Under the pieces are notes generated by a model. The model was not told where the DNA came from, did no database searches, and saw nothing but the letters and a program-made list of their open reading frames with translations. The translations under genes were made by a program, and so were the position numbers. DNA of 64,000 bases from a virus, in the IMG/VR virus record IMGVR_UViG_3300025120_014916, positions 1 to 64,000 of that record; one strand, 5' to 3'. Of the stretch, positions 34,965 to 42,603 are shown piece by piece. How positions within the stretch are numbered: position 1 is the first letter of the stretch; every line of letters begins with the position of its first letter.

Positions 34965-34991
34965 AAAAAAAGGATGCTTTAAAAGCACCCT
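34965..34991 (-). terminator. Terminator after the 88-aa gene
   Basis: The minus strand reads AGGGTGCTTTTAAAGCATCC followed by TTTTTTT, a stem of about nine bases (one G-T pair). It lies about 35 bases after the stop of 35025-35291. Confidence 0.8.
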
Positions 34992-35024
34992 CATTAATTT
35001 AAATATCACTTAAATTTAAATATT

Positions 35025-35291
35025 TTATTCATAATCTTCGTATATAAAGTCTAATAACTCTCTGGCACCTTCAATAATGCCGGGAATTGAGACGTCGATA
35101 AACTTGGTATTTGTTTCCCATGATAGATGTGACTGGTGCTCTAGTATTTCTTTTGATAATCCCAGTAGTTGAAGTCTCATTGCAGCAGGAGATATTTCTT
35201 CAGGCTGCTGTATCATTAAAACTTCCTCTTCTTGGGGGGTTTCAACAACTTCGGGTTCTTCTACTAATTCTTGTTTCTTTTTGCGAGGCAT
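35025..35291 (-). CDS. Small acidic protein with Glu-rich linker, unknown
   Basis: The 88-residue protein starts with a basic MPRKKKQELVEE, continues with a Glu/Pro linker and has a predicted helical C-terminal domain (AAMRLQLLGLSKEILEHQSH, GARELLDFIYEDYE). I do not recognise it. GGAG lies before the ATG at good spacing, with its own promoter and terminator, so it is a small stand-alone unit. Confidence 0.65.
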   Translation of the reverse strand: MPRKKKQELVEEPEVVETPQEEEVLMIQQPEEISPAAMRLQLLGLSKEILEHQSHLSWETNTKFIDVSIPGIIEGARELLDFIYEDYE

Positions 35292-35319
35292 AATTTCTCC
35301 TAATTATTTCTTTTGTTAC

Positions 35320-35349
35320 ATTATATAAGGTTTTATTTTGTTTGTACAA
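35320..35349 (-). promoter_or_regulatory. sigma70-like promoter for the 88-aa gene
   Basis: Minus-strand TTGTAC (35344-35349) and TATAAT (35320-35325) are 18 bases apart, about 30 bases before the ATG. The -35 lies within the last codons of the gene upstream. Confidence 0.45.
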
Positions 35350-35545
35350 ACTTATAAAGTTTTTCTGCCTCTAAAATAATGTTTTCTGTGGATGGTAGTG
35401 TAGGCCATACAGTTGTCTTTAAGACAATTGCATCCCGATCACAAAGGTATCTAATTCTTTCATATTCCTGATGATATCTGTGTGTTAAAATTTGCGCAGC
35501 TTGCGCTAACAGGCTTGCCCGCAGTGCATAAGTTGTTCCATTCAT
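35333..35545 (-). CDS. Small conserved phage-type protein, unknown function
   Basis: The 70-residue protein MNGTTYALRASLLAQAAQIL..., with PTLPSTENIILEAEKLYKFVQ at the end, resembles a short hypothetical protein I have seen widely in T4-like marine phages (the TTYALR...LAQA...W...PTxExIxxEAxKLYxFV pattern). Function is not known to me. I start at 35545 because AGGA lies six bases upstream; the longer frame to 35611 has no ribosome site. Confidence 0.7.
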   Translation of the reverse strand: MNGTTYALRASLLAQAAQILTHRYHQEYERIRYLCDRDAIVLKTTVWPTLPSTENIILEAEKLYKFVQTK

Positions 35546-35647
35546 ATCATTTCCTGTGTACTGTGTAGATCTGTTCTTAGTAAACAGTATCAGTATATAC
35601 AAAAAATACACATTTTATAATACTTTATCTATTGGGTGATCATAAAA

Positions 35648-35678
35648 AACAAAAAAGGCGCCCATAAAGAGCGCCTTT
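35648..35678 (-). terminator. Terminator after the major capsid gene
   Basis: AAAGGCGC (35654-35661) and GCGCCTTT (35671-35678) form an eight-base stem with a nine-base loop, followed on the minus strand by TTTTTTGTTTTTTATG. It starts about 34 bases after the capsid stop. Confidence 0.88.
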
Positions 35679-35711
35679 CATTTAACTATACACACCACGA
35701 AGGCGTTAGAT

Positions 35712-37661
35712 TTAGATAATTTCCATATCTAAACATGTAACTGTTCCGTAGAAGTCGGCACGAACCATTTTCTTTCCGTAACGAGTCATAACACCTTTTC
35801 TTGGGGTGAAATCCTCTGGAGCGAAGATGGTAGGTGTAACAATCAATGGTACGTAAGGAGCATAGACGTATCCAGACTCTAAGTAAGAACCACCTTTATA
35901 TCCAACAAGAATCTTGTTACGTGGGAAGTAAGGATCTTTATAAACAGTAAATCTGTTAGTAAGTGATCCAATAGCTTCAGCACCAAGACTGAATGGGGCA
36001 GCAACTTGACCTTGACCATCAATTTTAATTGAAGGCTTGTAAAGTACAGAAGCTTCGAAGATTGTCGCGACTTCAGGGGAAACTACGATGAAGTTTGCAC
36101 TTCCACGAAGAGTCTTTCTGTGAATCTCATTAGCAACGTCGATAATGGTCTCAACAAGAGTCTCATACCATTCGCGAACTGTACCAGTAAAAGTCGGACT
36201 CATTGACAAAGAAGAAGCTAATTCTTGAATTGCCCCTGTTCTTTTGTTAACAAATCTACCTGGCGCACGTGACCAAAAGAAGTTTGCACCTTTTGCTTCA
36301 ACCAAGAGGTCATTAAGAATCTCACGATCGATTTCTAATGCAATCTGCTCTGAAAGAATCTGAGTCAATTCAACTTCAGCGTCCAAAGAGTGATAAGCAT
36401 TAAGATCTTGTGCAAGTTCTGGGGACCAACGAGCTCTTAACTTACGTGTTTGAGCTGTTACCGCAATAGATTCGATCTTAATGTCGATCTCGGGTATGAT
36501 TGGTGTAGGATCAGATCCGGAGAAGCTAGACTCAAAGCTTGGAATTGTAACAACACCACCTGTACCACCCTCGGCAGTTAGACCGTCAGCTTTAGGGTAA
36601 GCTACAATTGTAATGCCACCGGTGAATAATGCATCAGCTGAGGTACTAACAGTACCAGGACAAACAAACAGCACGTCCACAGCAGCCGAATCGGCTGATG
36701 TTCTTTGAGTCCATGTTGATCCATCCCAAGATCCTAATTGATTAAGTCTACGTACGTTTAATACGTTCGTACCTTGCTGAATAGTAGATTTAACTTTAGT
36801 AATACCACCGGAACTAGTTCCTCCAGCTGAATCAAGCAGTGATACACCTTTAACAAGTGTTTTGTCAAAGCTAGTTAGCTTTGATATATCTGCAATTACA
36901 AAGTGATAATTTGTGCTGTTATCAACAATATCAGCAATAATTTGCGGATCATGTTGCAATAGCGCCAAGTTTTTACTATTTGTAGTTTCAATCTGATTAC
37001 CAATCGCAAAAACACCAGTTGTTGCATGGTATGCACCAGCAGCTGTTGCGTGTGCTGCAGCAATTTGTCCAGCAGCATGACCGGAGATTGCGTGTCCTGA
37101 ACCAGTAACATATGCTTTTGAATATGTTGAACCAGCTAAGTCATACATACCGCCGATTGCGTCAGCACCTGACTGAATACTGTTTCCACTTGGTGAGCCA
37201 TAAAGTGAGTTACCTTTTTCAAAAGTAGCTGCTGTATTTCCTGTTAAAGCTGCGTTTCCGAGTGTACTTCCTGCAGAACCGGCATCTTCACCACCTACTT
37301 GACTTCCATAAGAATAGTCTAAGTAGAAAAGAAGTCCACTTGGAAGACTCATTGGCTGAATAGATACTAGTTCATTAGCAACTAAACCACCAAATACACG
37401 GCGTACAATTGGAAATGCGATGTTACTAAAACCATCGATTGCGCCTGCGCCACCAGATCCGTTACCCATTGTGTTAGCTTCTCTAAGTACTTGAGCAGCT
37501 TGATTTTCAAGCAAACGAGCCATATTCTCGCGCTTGGTTTCTTGAAGGCCACGTAACAATCCTGTTCGTGTCCATTTGTTCATAAGTCGGCTACCGTCTT
37601 GACCCACGTTTCTATCGCGGATGCCCTCGGTAAGTTGACCTAATGTAAATTCTCTAGACAT
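35712..37661 (-). CDS. Major capsid protein, T4 gp23-like
   Basis: This HK97-fold protein builds the head. The 649-residue sequence begins with MSREFTLGQL and a helical leader, then VLREANTMGNGS near 58-69, where L-R-E|A fits the gp21 protease site for removing the leader. Mature HK97-fold parts follow: AFPIVRRVFGGLVANELVSIQPM, and towards the C-terminus LRARWSPELAQDLNAYHSLDAEVELTQ, SPEVATIFEAS and RYGKKMVRADFYGTVTCLDMEI. T4 gp23 is 521 aa; the extra residues lie in a Gly/Ala/Thr-rich insert around 130-380. AGGAG precedes the ATG and a strong terminator follows. Confidence 0.94.
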   Translation of the reverse strand: MSREFTLGQLTEGIRDRNVGQDGSRLMNKWTRTGLLRGLQETKRENMARLLENQAAQVLREANTMGNGSGGAGAIDGFSNIAFPIVRRVFGGLVANELVSIQPMSLPSGLLFYLDYSYGSQVGGEDAGSAGSTLGNAALTGNTAATFEKGNSLYGSPSGNSIQSGADAIGGMYDLAGSTYSKAYVTGSGHAISGHAAGQIAAAHATAAGAYHATTGVFAIGNQIETTNSKNLALLQHDPQIIADIVDNSTNYHFVIADISKLTSFDKTLVKGVSLLDSAGGTSSGGITKVKSTIQQGTNVLNVRRLNQLGSWDGSTWTQRTSADSAAVDVLFVCPGTVSTSADALFTGGITIVAYPKADGLTAEGGTGGVVTIPSFESSFSGSDPTPIIPEIDIKIESIAVTAQTRKLRARWSPELAQDLNAYHSLDAEVELTQILSEQIALEIDREILNDLLVEAKGANFFWSRAPGRFVNKRTGAIQELASSLSMSPTFTGTVREWYETLVETIIDVANEIHRKTLRGSANFIVVSPEVATIFEASVLYKPSIKIDGQGQVAAPFSLGAEAIGSLTNRFTVYKDPYFPRNKILVGYKGGSYLESGYVYAPYVPLIVTPTIFAPEDFTPRKGVMTRYGKKMVRADFYGTVTCLDMEII

Positions 37662-37694
37662 GTTATATATCTCCTATAAACAATTGAAATTAAG

Positions 37695-39185
37695 TTATTT
37701 TTTAAGTCCCGCAAGTTTTTGCCAGCGTCCAAGATCACTAGAACCTTGTGCCTTTCTTGAGCTAGCTGACGTAGTAGTGCGGGATGAACTACCGTATCTC
37801 ACTGATTCATTAATTGTACCTTTCCTACTTGAAGAAAGAGATTCAGTTAATGACTTATATAATGCTTTAGTTTCGCTAAGTGAGTTTGCTTCGTCAAGAG
37901 CCTTGATTACAGATTTTTTCTGAGATTCATTAAGTGACTTATTCTGAAGTAGCTTATTCACATAAAGTAATTTAGCATTAAATAAATTGAGATCTTCCAA
38001 CTGTTCACGAAGAGTATTAATAGCTCCTCTGTATTTATTCAGTTTCTCAGACTGAGCTCGATTTGTACGTCTCAGATTTCGAATTGCTTCGTTTAATTTG
38101 TTAATTTGTGGTGGATTGACGAAAGGATCTTGGCCTTCTTTGCCGCCGCCAAATGCTGATTTAACACCTGCGTTCTTCTTTCCTTTTCCGCCATATGATC
38201 CATCGACGCCTGCCTTAGCACCGCCGTTACCACCAAAGTGATGATCCATTTTTCCTTCACGGAGTTGTCTTTTAACTCGAGCTAATTCTTGACGAAGCAT
38301 GCGAGGATCGATATCAAAGGTTTCGTTTAAAGCAGCTTCATCTTCTGCATCTTCACCTTCTTCATCAAACATCCCTTCTAGATCTGGTAATTCTGGAGCA
38401 TCTTCACCTTCTTCGTCTTCTTCACCTTCTTCTTCACCTAGTTCTAACGCGTCTTCTGCATCTTCACCTTCTTCTTCTTCTTCGGCCATGCCTTTAAGAA
38501 TTTCTGGTAGGTTATCAATTTCGATATCATCGCCTAAATCAAGAACAAGACGAATTTCATTCATCAGTGCGTCCATGTCATCTTCTTCCATAGGCTCATC
38601 TGCTTCATATGCATCATCCATTTCTTCCATAGAATCATTATCCATTTCATCCATATCACTCATTTCTTTTTCAATGGATTCTCTTAGTGCTTGAAGATCA
38701 ACTTCATAAAATTTTTCGCGGTTTGACATTTCTGTTTTCTCCTGATTTAAATCAATGTTATTATTTATATTGCGCGATTCTAAAATATCTGCTTTTTTGT
38801 TAAATTTATTTGCAATTTGCTGCAATTTTCTTCTGTTAGAACTTGAAAGACCACCAAGTGTCTTCTCAACAGATTCTTGAACCACACTTGAAGAAGATGA
38901 AAGATCAAATTCAGAAAGTATTTCTTCGCCTCCAACAAGATTAATTAAAGCTTTAAGAGCAGATTCATCCAAGACAACCTCTTCTTTTTCTTCAATATCT
39001 TCTTTTTCAGCGTCTAGTTCGTTTTTATTAGTGTCTTCTTCGTCGCCTTCTATTAATTGAGCTTCGATGAATTCTCTAATTCTAGGTGTAACTGCTTCTA
39101 ATATTGCCTTTTTGGCATTATCTTCAGCAACTTCGCGAAGCTTTTTAGCATCGGCAATTGCTTCTTCAAAAAGTTTGCTTGACAT
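37695..39185 (-). CDS. Prohead core scaffold protein, T4 gp22-like, with internal start
   Basis: The 496-residue protein is in the gp22 position before the capsid gene and has scaffold character: helical, highly charged, with a long Glu/Asp tract (around 215-285), a Gly/Lys linker (MDHHFGGNGGAKAGVDG) and a C-terminal coiled coil (LNEAIRNLRRTNRAQSEKLN). It ends KLAGLKK. It holds many (I/L)xE sites for gp21-type protease. T4 gp22 is 269 aa. An internal ATG at 38729 with AGGAG nine bases upstream could make a 344-residue short form. Confidence 0.78.
   Translation of the reverse strand: MSSKLFEEAIADAKKLREVAEDNAKKAILEAVTPRIREFIEAQLIEGDEEDTNKNELDAEKEDIEEKEEVVLDESALKALINLVGGEEILSEFDLSSSSSVVQESVEKTLGGLSSSNRRKLQQIANKFNKKADILESRNINNNIDLNQEKTEMSNREKFYEVDLQALRESIEKEMSDMDEMDNDSMEEMDDAYEADEPMEEDDMDALMNEIRLVLDLGDDIEIDNLPEILKGMAEEEEEGEDAEDALELGEEEGEEDEEGEDAPELPDLEGMFDEEGEDAEDEAALNETFDIDPRMLRQELARVKRQLREGKMDHHFGGNGGAKAGVDGSYGGKGKKNAGVKSAFGGGKEGQDPFVNPPQINKLNEAIRNLRRTNRAQSEKLNKYRGAINTLREQLEDLNLFNAKLLYVNKLLQNKSLNESQKKSVIKALDEANSLSETKALYKSLTESLSSSRKGTINESVRYGSSSRTTTSASSRKAQGSSDLGRWQKLAGLKK
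38341..38474. repeat. Imperfect direct repeats encoding the acidic tract of the scaffold
   Basis: A 23-base sequence starting TCTTCTGCATCTTCACC occurs at 38341-38363 and again at 38452-38474, with a shorter GCATCTTCACCTTCTTC copy from 38398. They encode repeats of Glu-Glu-Gly-Glu-Asp-Ala-Glu. Such copies can recombine or slip and change tract length. Confidence 0.8.
38727..38743 (-). promoter_or_regulatory. Internal ribosome binding site and start in the scaffold gene
   Basis: AGGAG (38739-38743) precedes in-frame ATG (38727-38729) by nine bases; the product would start MSNREKFYEVDLQALRE. Spacing and match are as good as those of annotated starts in the window. Confidence 0.5.
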
Positions 39186-39212
39186 TATGTCCTACTCCTG
39201 TTAATTCTTTTA

Positions 39213-39220
39213 TACTTATA
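39213..39220 (-). promoter_or_regulatory. Candidate late promoter box TATAAGTA before scaffold gene
   Basis: Minus-strand TATAAGTA lies within the palindrome ATACTTATAAGTAT (39212-39225), about 28 bases before the scaffold ATG, and is a near match to the T4 late element TATAAATA. Confidence 0.4.
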
Positions 39221-39236
39221 AGTATCTTTACTAAAG

Positions 39237-39809
39237 TTAATTATCTCTCAAACACTCATTAATCTTATATAAAGTATGCTTTAATGACTTTTGATATCTT
39301 TTAAACGATCTTTCAATAGGATCTAATATGTCATCTAAACTCTTTATATTGTCATCTTCTGTATCTGTCAATAACTTATGAGGACCAACCCAACCTTTTT
39401 CATCACCAGTAAACATCTGATTACCCGTAGTGCTAAATGCTTGATTAGCGCCACCGGTACCTATTATAGGCCCTGTTCCATTTGGGTATAACTGATTATG
39501 GGAAAAAGGAGAAATAGTTGATCTAGCAGTTGTTGTATGCGTGCCTTCATTTCTATAACCGGTTGTCAAGCTATTCATGTCACTTCTTTGCGGTTCCATC
39601 TTAATAGCAGTATTGCCATCTCCATGTATTTTCTTTGCGATTAAATCTTCTACAAAATCATCTACGTCATTTACATCTTCAGGTACAGGTTCTAGAGTTT
39701 CTGATTCTAATGCATTGTTATACATTGCTCTAGTTGAGCCTAGCGGTCCATTCTTTATAGATCCGTAACCGTGACCTATGTTTCTAGCATGTGCACCAGA
39801 CGAAGACAT
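39237..39809 (-). CDS. Small prohead-region protein, unknown
   Basis: The 190-residue protein is polar, beginning MSSSGAHARNIGHGYGSIKN, with an Asn/Thr/Gly-rich middle and a C-terminal helical part with DDNIKSLDDILDPIERSFKR. I do not recognise a family. It lies three bases after its neighbour and before the scaffold gene, so it probably belongs to the head morphogenesis unit, as a core or head-internal protein. Confidence 0.6.
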   Translation of the reverse strand: MSSSGAHARNIGHGYGSIKNGPLGSTRAMYNNALESETLEPVPEDVNDVDDFVEDLIAKKIHGDGNTAIKMEPQRSDMNSLTTGYRNEGTHTTTARSTISPFSHNQLYPNGTGPIIGTGGANQAFSTTGNQMFTGDEKGWVGPHKLLTDTEDDNIKSLDDILDPIERSFKRYQKSLKHTLYKINECLRDN

Positions 39810-39811
39810 GT

Positions 39812-40336
39812 TTAGGCTTGCCCGTCCGATCCTGCATAAGATCTACCCGAGATATATGAAGATAGATATACACTTTGCTTGCTAATTTCTTTTGCAGTTT
39901 CACTTGGTGAAACAGTACCACCTTTTCCGGAACCAAACTCTATATTAAAATCTTGATCTGGGACGTCGCCTGTGTATGCCGGTTTGTCAGCAGCATTAAT
40001 ACTTCCTGGACCGGGAGATGTCGGATTCGGCATATAAGGTGAAGGCAGATTATGTGTAGTCACATCGACGTCTTCTAAATTTGGGGCATCAACAAAGTCT
40101 CTATTGAAACTATTAAGACCATTACCTGGGCCGGCCAGGGGGCCTCCGCTAACTGCAACGTCGCCTTCCAATGCTAGCTTTGCATACATTTGTTTTCTTT
40201 CTTCATTGCTAATACCACCGGGCGCATAAATTGGAGATCCGGGGAAACATGATGTCAAATTATCTTGTTTTCTAGACCCTTTTGCTGCACCTGTTGCAAC
40301 AACAGGTTCTACAATGATTTGATTTTGTTCAGCCAT
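39812..40336 (-). CDS. Small prohead-region protein, Pro/Gly/Asn-rich, unknown
   Basis: The 174-residue protein is low-complexity (NPTSPGPGSINAADKP, SGGPLAGPGNGLNSFNRDF) and probably disordered, with one Cys. It sits one base after the basic 78-aa gene and three bases before the next, consistent with a joint transcript. Function unknown; head location inferred from context. Confidence 0.6.
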   Translation of the reverse strand: MAEQNQIIVEPVVATGAAKGSRKQDNLTSCFPGSPIYAPGGISNEERKQMYAKLALEGDVAVSGGPLAGPGNGLNSFNRDFVDAPNLEDVDVTTHNLPSPYMPNPTSPGPGSINAADKPAYTGDVPDQDFNIEFGSGKGGTVSPSETAKEISKQSVYLSSYISGRSYAGSDGQA

Positions 40337-40337
40337 C

Positions 40338-40574
40338 TTATAACCTCTTTAATAGTTTTTGTTTAAGAGTATTTTTTACTGCTTCTATTTTTTTTAAATC
40401 AGATCTTTTTTTTGTTTTTGATTCGTTAAGAAGTTTAATAACTTTTAAATACGATTCAATAATTCTTTTATTTGATAATTTACTTTTTCTATTTTGCAAC
40501 TTTCTAAGTTTAAATTTTTCTTCTGCAATTATTCTTTTAAGCGTTGCAGGTGTTAGTTTTCTTACTCTTTTCAT
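40338..40574 (-). CDS. Small very basic protein with targeting-like N-terminus
   Basis: The 78-residue, Lys/Arg-rich protein starts MKRVRKLTPATLKRIIAEEK, where IIAE-E fits the (I/L)xE pattern at residues 15-18. The rest is helical and basic (KLRKLQNRKSKLSNKRIIES). It could bind DNA inside the head, like T4 internal proteins, or act as a core protein (gp67/68 position). These are inferences. AGGAG lies before the ATG. Confidence 0.65.
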   Translation of the reverse strand: MKRVRKLTPATLKRIIAEEKFKLRKLQNRKSKLSNKRIIESYLKVIKLLNESKTKKRSDLKKIEAVKNTLKQKLLKRL

Positions 40575-40589
40575 ATCTTCTCCTGTTAA

Positions 40590-40644
40590 AATAAAAACAC
40601 AACTTAACTTTGCATTTATAACTATCGCCTAGGTTAAGTTGTGT
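40590..40644 (-). terminator. 12-base inverted repeat with T-run: terminator or 5' hairpin
   Basis: ACACAACTTAAC (40597-40608) and GTTAAGTTGTGT (40633-40644) are perfect complements with a 24-base loop, followed on the minus strand by TTTTTATTTTA. It could end the portal-protease transcript. However, the late-type box at 40647-40654 immediately precedes it, so it could also form the 5' hairpin of the next transcript. Confidence 0.6.
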
Positions 40645-40646
40645 CT

Positions 40647-40654
40647 TATTTATA
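40647..40654 (-). promoter_or_regulatory. Exact T4 late promoter element TATAAATA
   Basis: Minus-strand TATAAATA (plus TATTTATA) lies 13 bases after the stop of 40668-41138 and 73 bases before the 40574 start, in the intergenic gap. T4 late promoters consist of this -10 box alone. One match in an AT-rich genome can occur by chance. Confidence 0.45.
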
Positions 40655-40667
40655 AAATAAAAAAATG

Positions 40668-41138
40668 TTATCCAAACGCTAAAGATGCCCATTTTGAAGA
40701 AGCTTCTTCCCCAAACAATTTCTCAGGACTATTACTCTCTACCATTCGCTGCGCAGTATCACCAGAACCTGTGGGTGTAAAACCTTTTTTACTATCTGCT
40801 GCTAATTGATCCTGGAGGGTTGTATGTGCTGTATCAGCCAACATTTCTGCAAGTACAGGATCGTTAGTAATATTTGAAGCTAACTCATCTAGCCTTTTGT
40901 TCTTTTTTATATTCTTACTGACTTCACTGTCATTGTCAATGTTATCTAAGTATTTGGGCGTTTTTGATCTTCTGCTATACTTGCTTTCTGAAACAGACAT
41001 CGCTTCTTTGAGTGTTCTGGCTTTTTTTGCGCTCGAACGCGATGTCTTGGCTTCAGAATTCAAACCTTCAGCTAAGATTTCTATTAAGCATTCTTTAACA
41101 ATACCTTTTATAACGTTTTTGGTTAATTTATCTGCCAT
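40668..41138 (-). CDS. Head-region protein with targeting-like N-terminus
   Basis: The protein (156 aa from ATG 41138) starts MADKLTKNVIKGIVKECLIE followed by ILAEGLNSEAKTSR; LAE-G and similar sites fit the gp21 pattern. The remainder is polar and helical (NDPVLAEMLADTAHTTLQDQ). The start overlaps the protease stop in TAATG. I do not recognise a family; a head core or internal protein is inferred from position and N-terminus. Confidence 0.65.
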   Translation of the reverse strand: MADKLTKNVIKGIVKECLIEILAEGLNSEAKTSRSSAKKARTLKEAMSVSESKYSRRSKTPKYLDNIDNDSEVSKNIKKNKRLDELASNITNDPVLAEMLADTAHTTLQDQLAADSKKGFTPTGSGDTAQRMVESNSPEKLFGEEASSKWASLAFG

Positions 41139-41743
41139 TAGTCTTCCCACCTTAATATGTCATTAAACATTCTATTTATTCTATCTGATTTGTTAAAAGA
41201 TTTGTTAAGCTCAGAATTTGATATTTTCTTACCTTCACTCATCATAAAAGCACCTGGGGTGCTAGGTTCGGAAACCATGTCAAAGCAGATTAATTGAAAA
41301 TCTTCTTGAACTATTTGTGTATCGCCTTGGCTTTGTGTAGAACCTACGCCACGTGATGAGATGCCTAGTGTTACGCCACTCTCAATAAGTGACTGTATAA
41401 TTTTACCGCTAGGCGTATCAAGTAACTCTATGACACCGTAGACGTTGTCACCTTGCATCCTAGCTTCTTTTACTACGTGCGAAACATTTTTAAGTTCAAC
41501 AACAGATGATTCTGGGTGGTCACATTCGCCCAGTGCTCTATTTTCTTGAATGAGTTTTTGATAATTAATCACTTCCCGTTCTAAAATTGTTCTGGGGTAT
41601 ATTCTGCCATTTTGATTAAGTGTATTAGCTCTTTGTATAATGCCTTTTAGTAATACCTTTCCGTATTTTTCTTTTGATTCTTTAAGCATCTGCTTGTCAA
41701 TACTAATTGGACACCATTCTGTTAATAATTTTCTATCTGTCAT
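41138..41743 (-). CDS. Prohead maturation protease, T4 gp21-like
   Basis: This serine protease of the herpes/S77 type cleaves scaffold and capsid proteins at (I/L)xE sites during head maturation. The 201-residue sequence has NGRIYPRTILEREVINYQ, the catalytic His in LGECDHPESSVVELKNVSH, and the Ser region GVTLGISSRGVGS, followed by FDMVSEPSTPGAFM. T4 gp21 is 212 aa. It lies between the portal-side genes and the scaffold, as in T4 (20-67-68-21-22-23). Confidence 0.92.
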   Translation of the reverse strand: MTDRKLLTEWCPISIDKQMLKESKEKYGKVLLKGIIQRANTLNQNGRIYPRTILEREVINYQKLIQENRALGECDHPESSVVELKNVSHVVKEARMQGDNVYGVIELLDTPSGKIIQSLIESGVTLGISSRGVGSTQSQGDTQIVQEDFQLICFDMVSEPSTPGAFMMSEGKKISNSELNKSFNKSDRINRMFNDILRWED

Positions 41744-41745
41744 TT

Positions 41746-42603
41746 TTATTCCCCTAAACTAATTTCTTCAACTAATTTTGTTAAAGTTAAAAACTTACTT
41801 ATCGTACCATCATTAAGCACTTCGACATCTAGATTTATAATTTTATTTTTAACAAGATCGATCTTTTTTGATAAATATGAATTTTCATTTATTGTGCCAA
41901 AACTTTTTAATGATTTTAGTGATATTTGTTTTTGTGTGTTCAAATATTTTTTAAGCTTTTCATGCTTGTCACTATCATTACTATATAATGCGTATTTTTG
42001 CAATATTTCTCTCTGTGATGATGAAAAATCTGTATATTTTTTATTTATTTTTTCCATCATTATTTTTTCAACAAGAACATCAGAATTAGTTTCACTAGCT
42101 GAAGTATTTAAAATATCTAGACTTGAGTCTGATTTTTCTTTAATAAGATGATTTAGCGCGCTTTGCTCTAAAATTACCATCTTTTTCAAATCAGATGTAT
42201 CTCCTTTTTGCCATTCTTGAATCATATTGTGAATATTTGCCAACTCTCTGTACTCTGGGATTGATCGATAATAAAACGATCTATCTTTAATACTATAGTT
42301 AATGTCTCTAATCAACATTGATTTTTCTTTTTCAATTTTATTTCTATTAAATCTTCTAGCTGCGTTTTTTGCTTCTGTTAGAATTGCCGCGGCTATTTCT
42401 GTATTTTGAACTGTTGTCTTTGCCAATGCATTAAAAAGACGAAACTCTTTATACAATTCTGTATCTTTACTAAAACGTTTTTCTATAATTCTGGTTGCAG
42501 ATAATGCACCCTTTCTATCATTTTCAATTAATTTGGTAGATATATGCCTTAACAGTAGTTCGTACATTATACCTATGTTTCTTTTTTTATTATGCTTTGT
42601 CAT
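41746..42603 (-). CDS. Helical head-morphogenesis protein between portal and protease genes
   Basis: The 285-residue, highly charged protein starts MTKHNKKRNIGIMYELLLRHI and is nearly all helix (YGALSA-type surfaces are absent; IIEKRFSKDTELYKEFRLFN and HEKLKKYLNTQKQISLKSL are examples). T4 keeps gp67/gp68 prohead-core proteins here, but this one is longer and I cannot show homology. Its start overlaps the portal gene's stop by 14 bases. A core or assembly role is inferred from location. Confidence 0.6.
   Translation of the reverse strand: MTKHNKKRNIGIMYELLLRHISTKLIENDRKGALSATRIIEKRFSKDTELYKEFRLFNALAKTTVQNTEIAAAILTEAKNAARRFNRNKIEKEKSMLIRDINYSIKDRSFYYRSIPEYRELANIHNMIQEWQKGDTSDLKKMVILEQSALNHLIKEKSDSSLDILNTSASETNSDVLVEKIMMEKINKKYTDFSSSQREILQKYALYSNDSDKHEKLKKYLNTQKQISLKSLKSFGTINENSYLSKKIDLVKNKIINLDVEVLNDGTISKFLTLTKLVEEISLGE

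Noticed and set aside
38341-38474. Repeats as a possible CRISPR array or iteron origin
   Set aside because: The units are overlapping, coding and encode a Glu-Asp-Gly tract; there is no spacer pattern.
38299-38694. Plus-strand Ser-rich open frame opposite the scaffold gene
   Set aside because: It is the mirror of the Glu/Asp-rich tract (Glu codons give Ser on the other strand); no ribosome site or codon pattern of its own.
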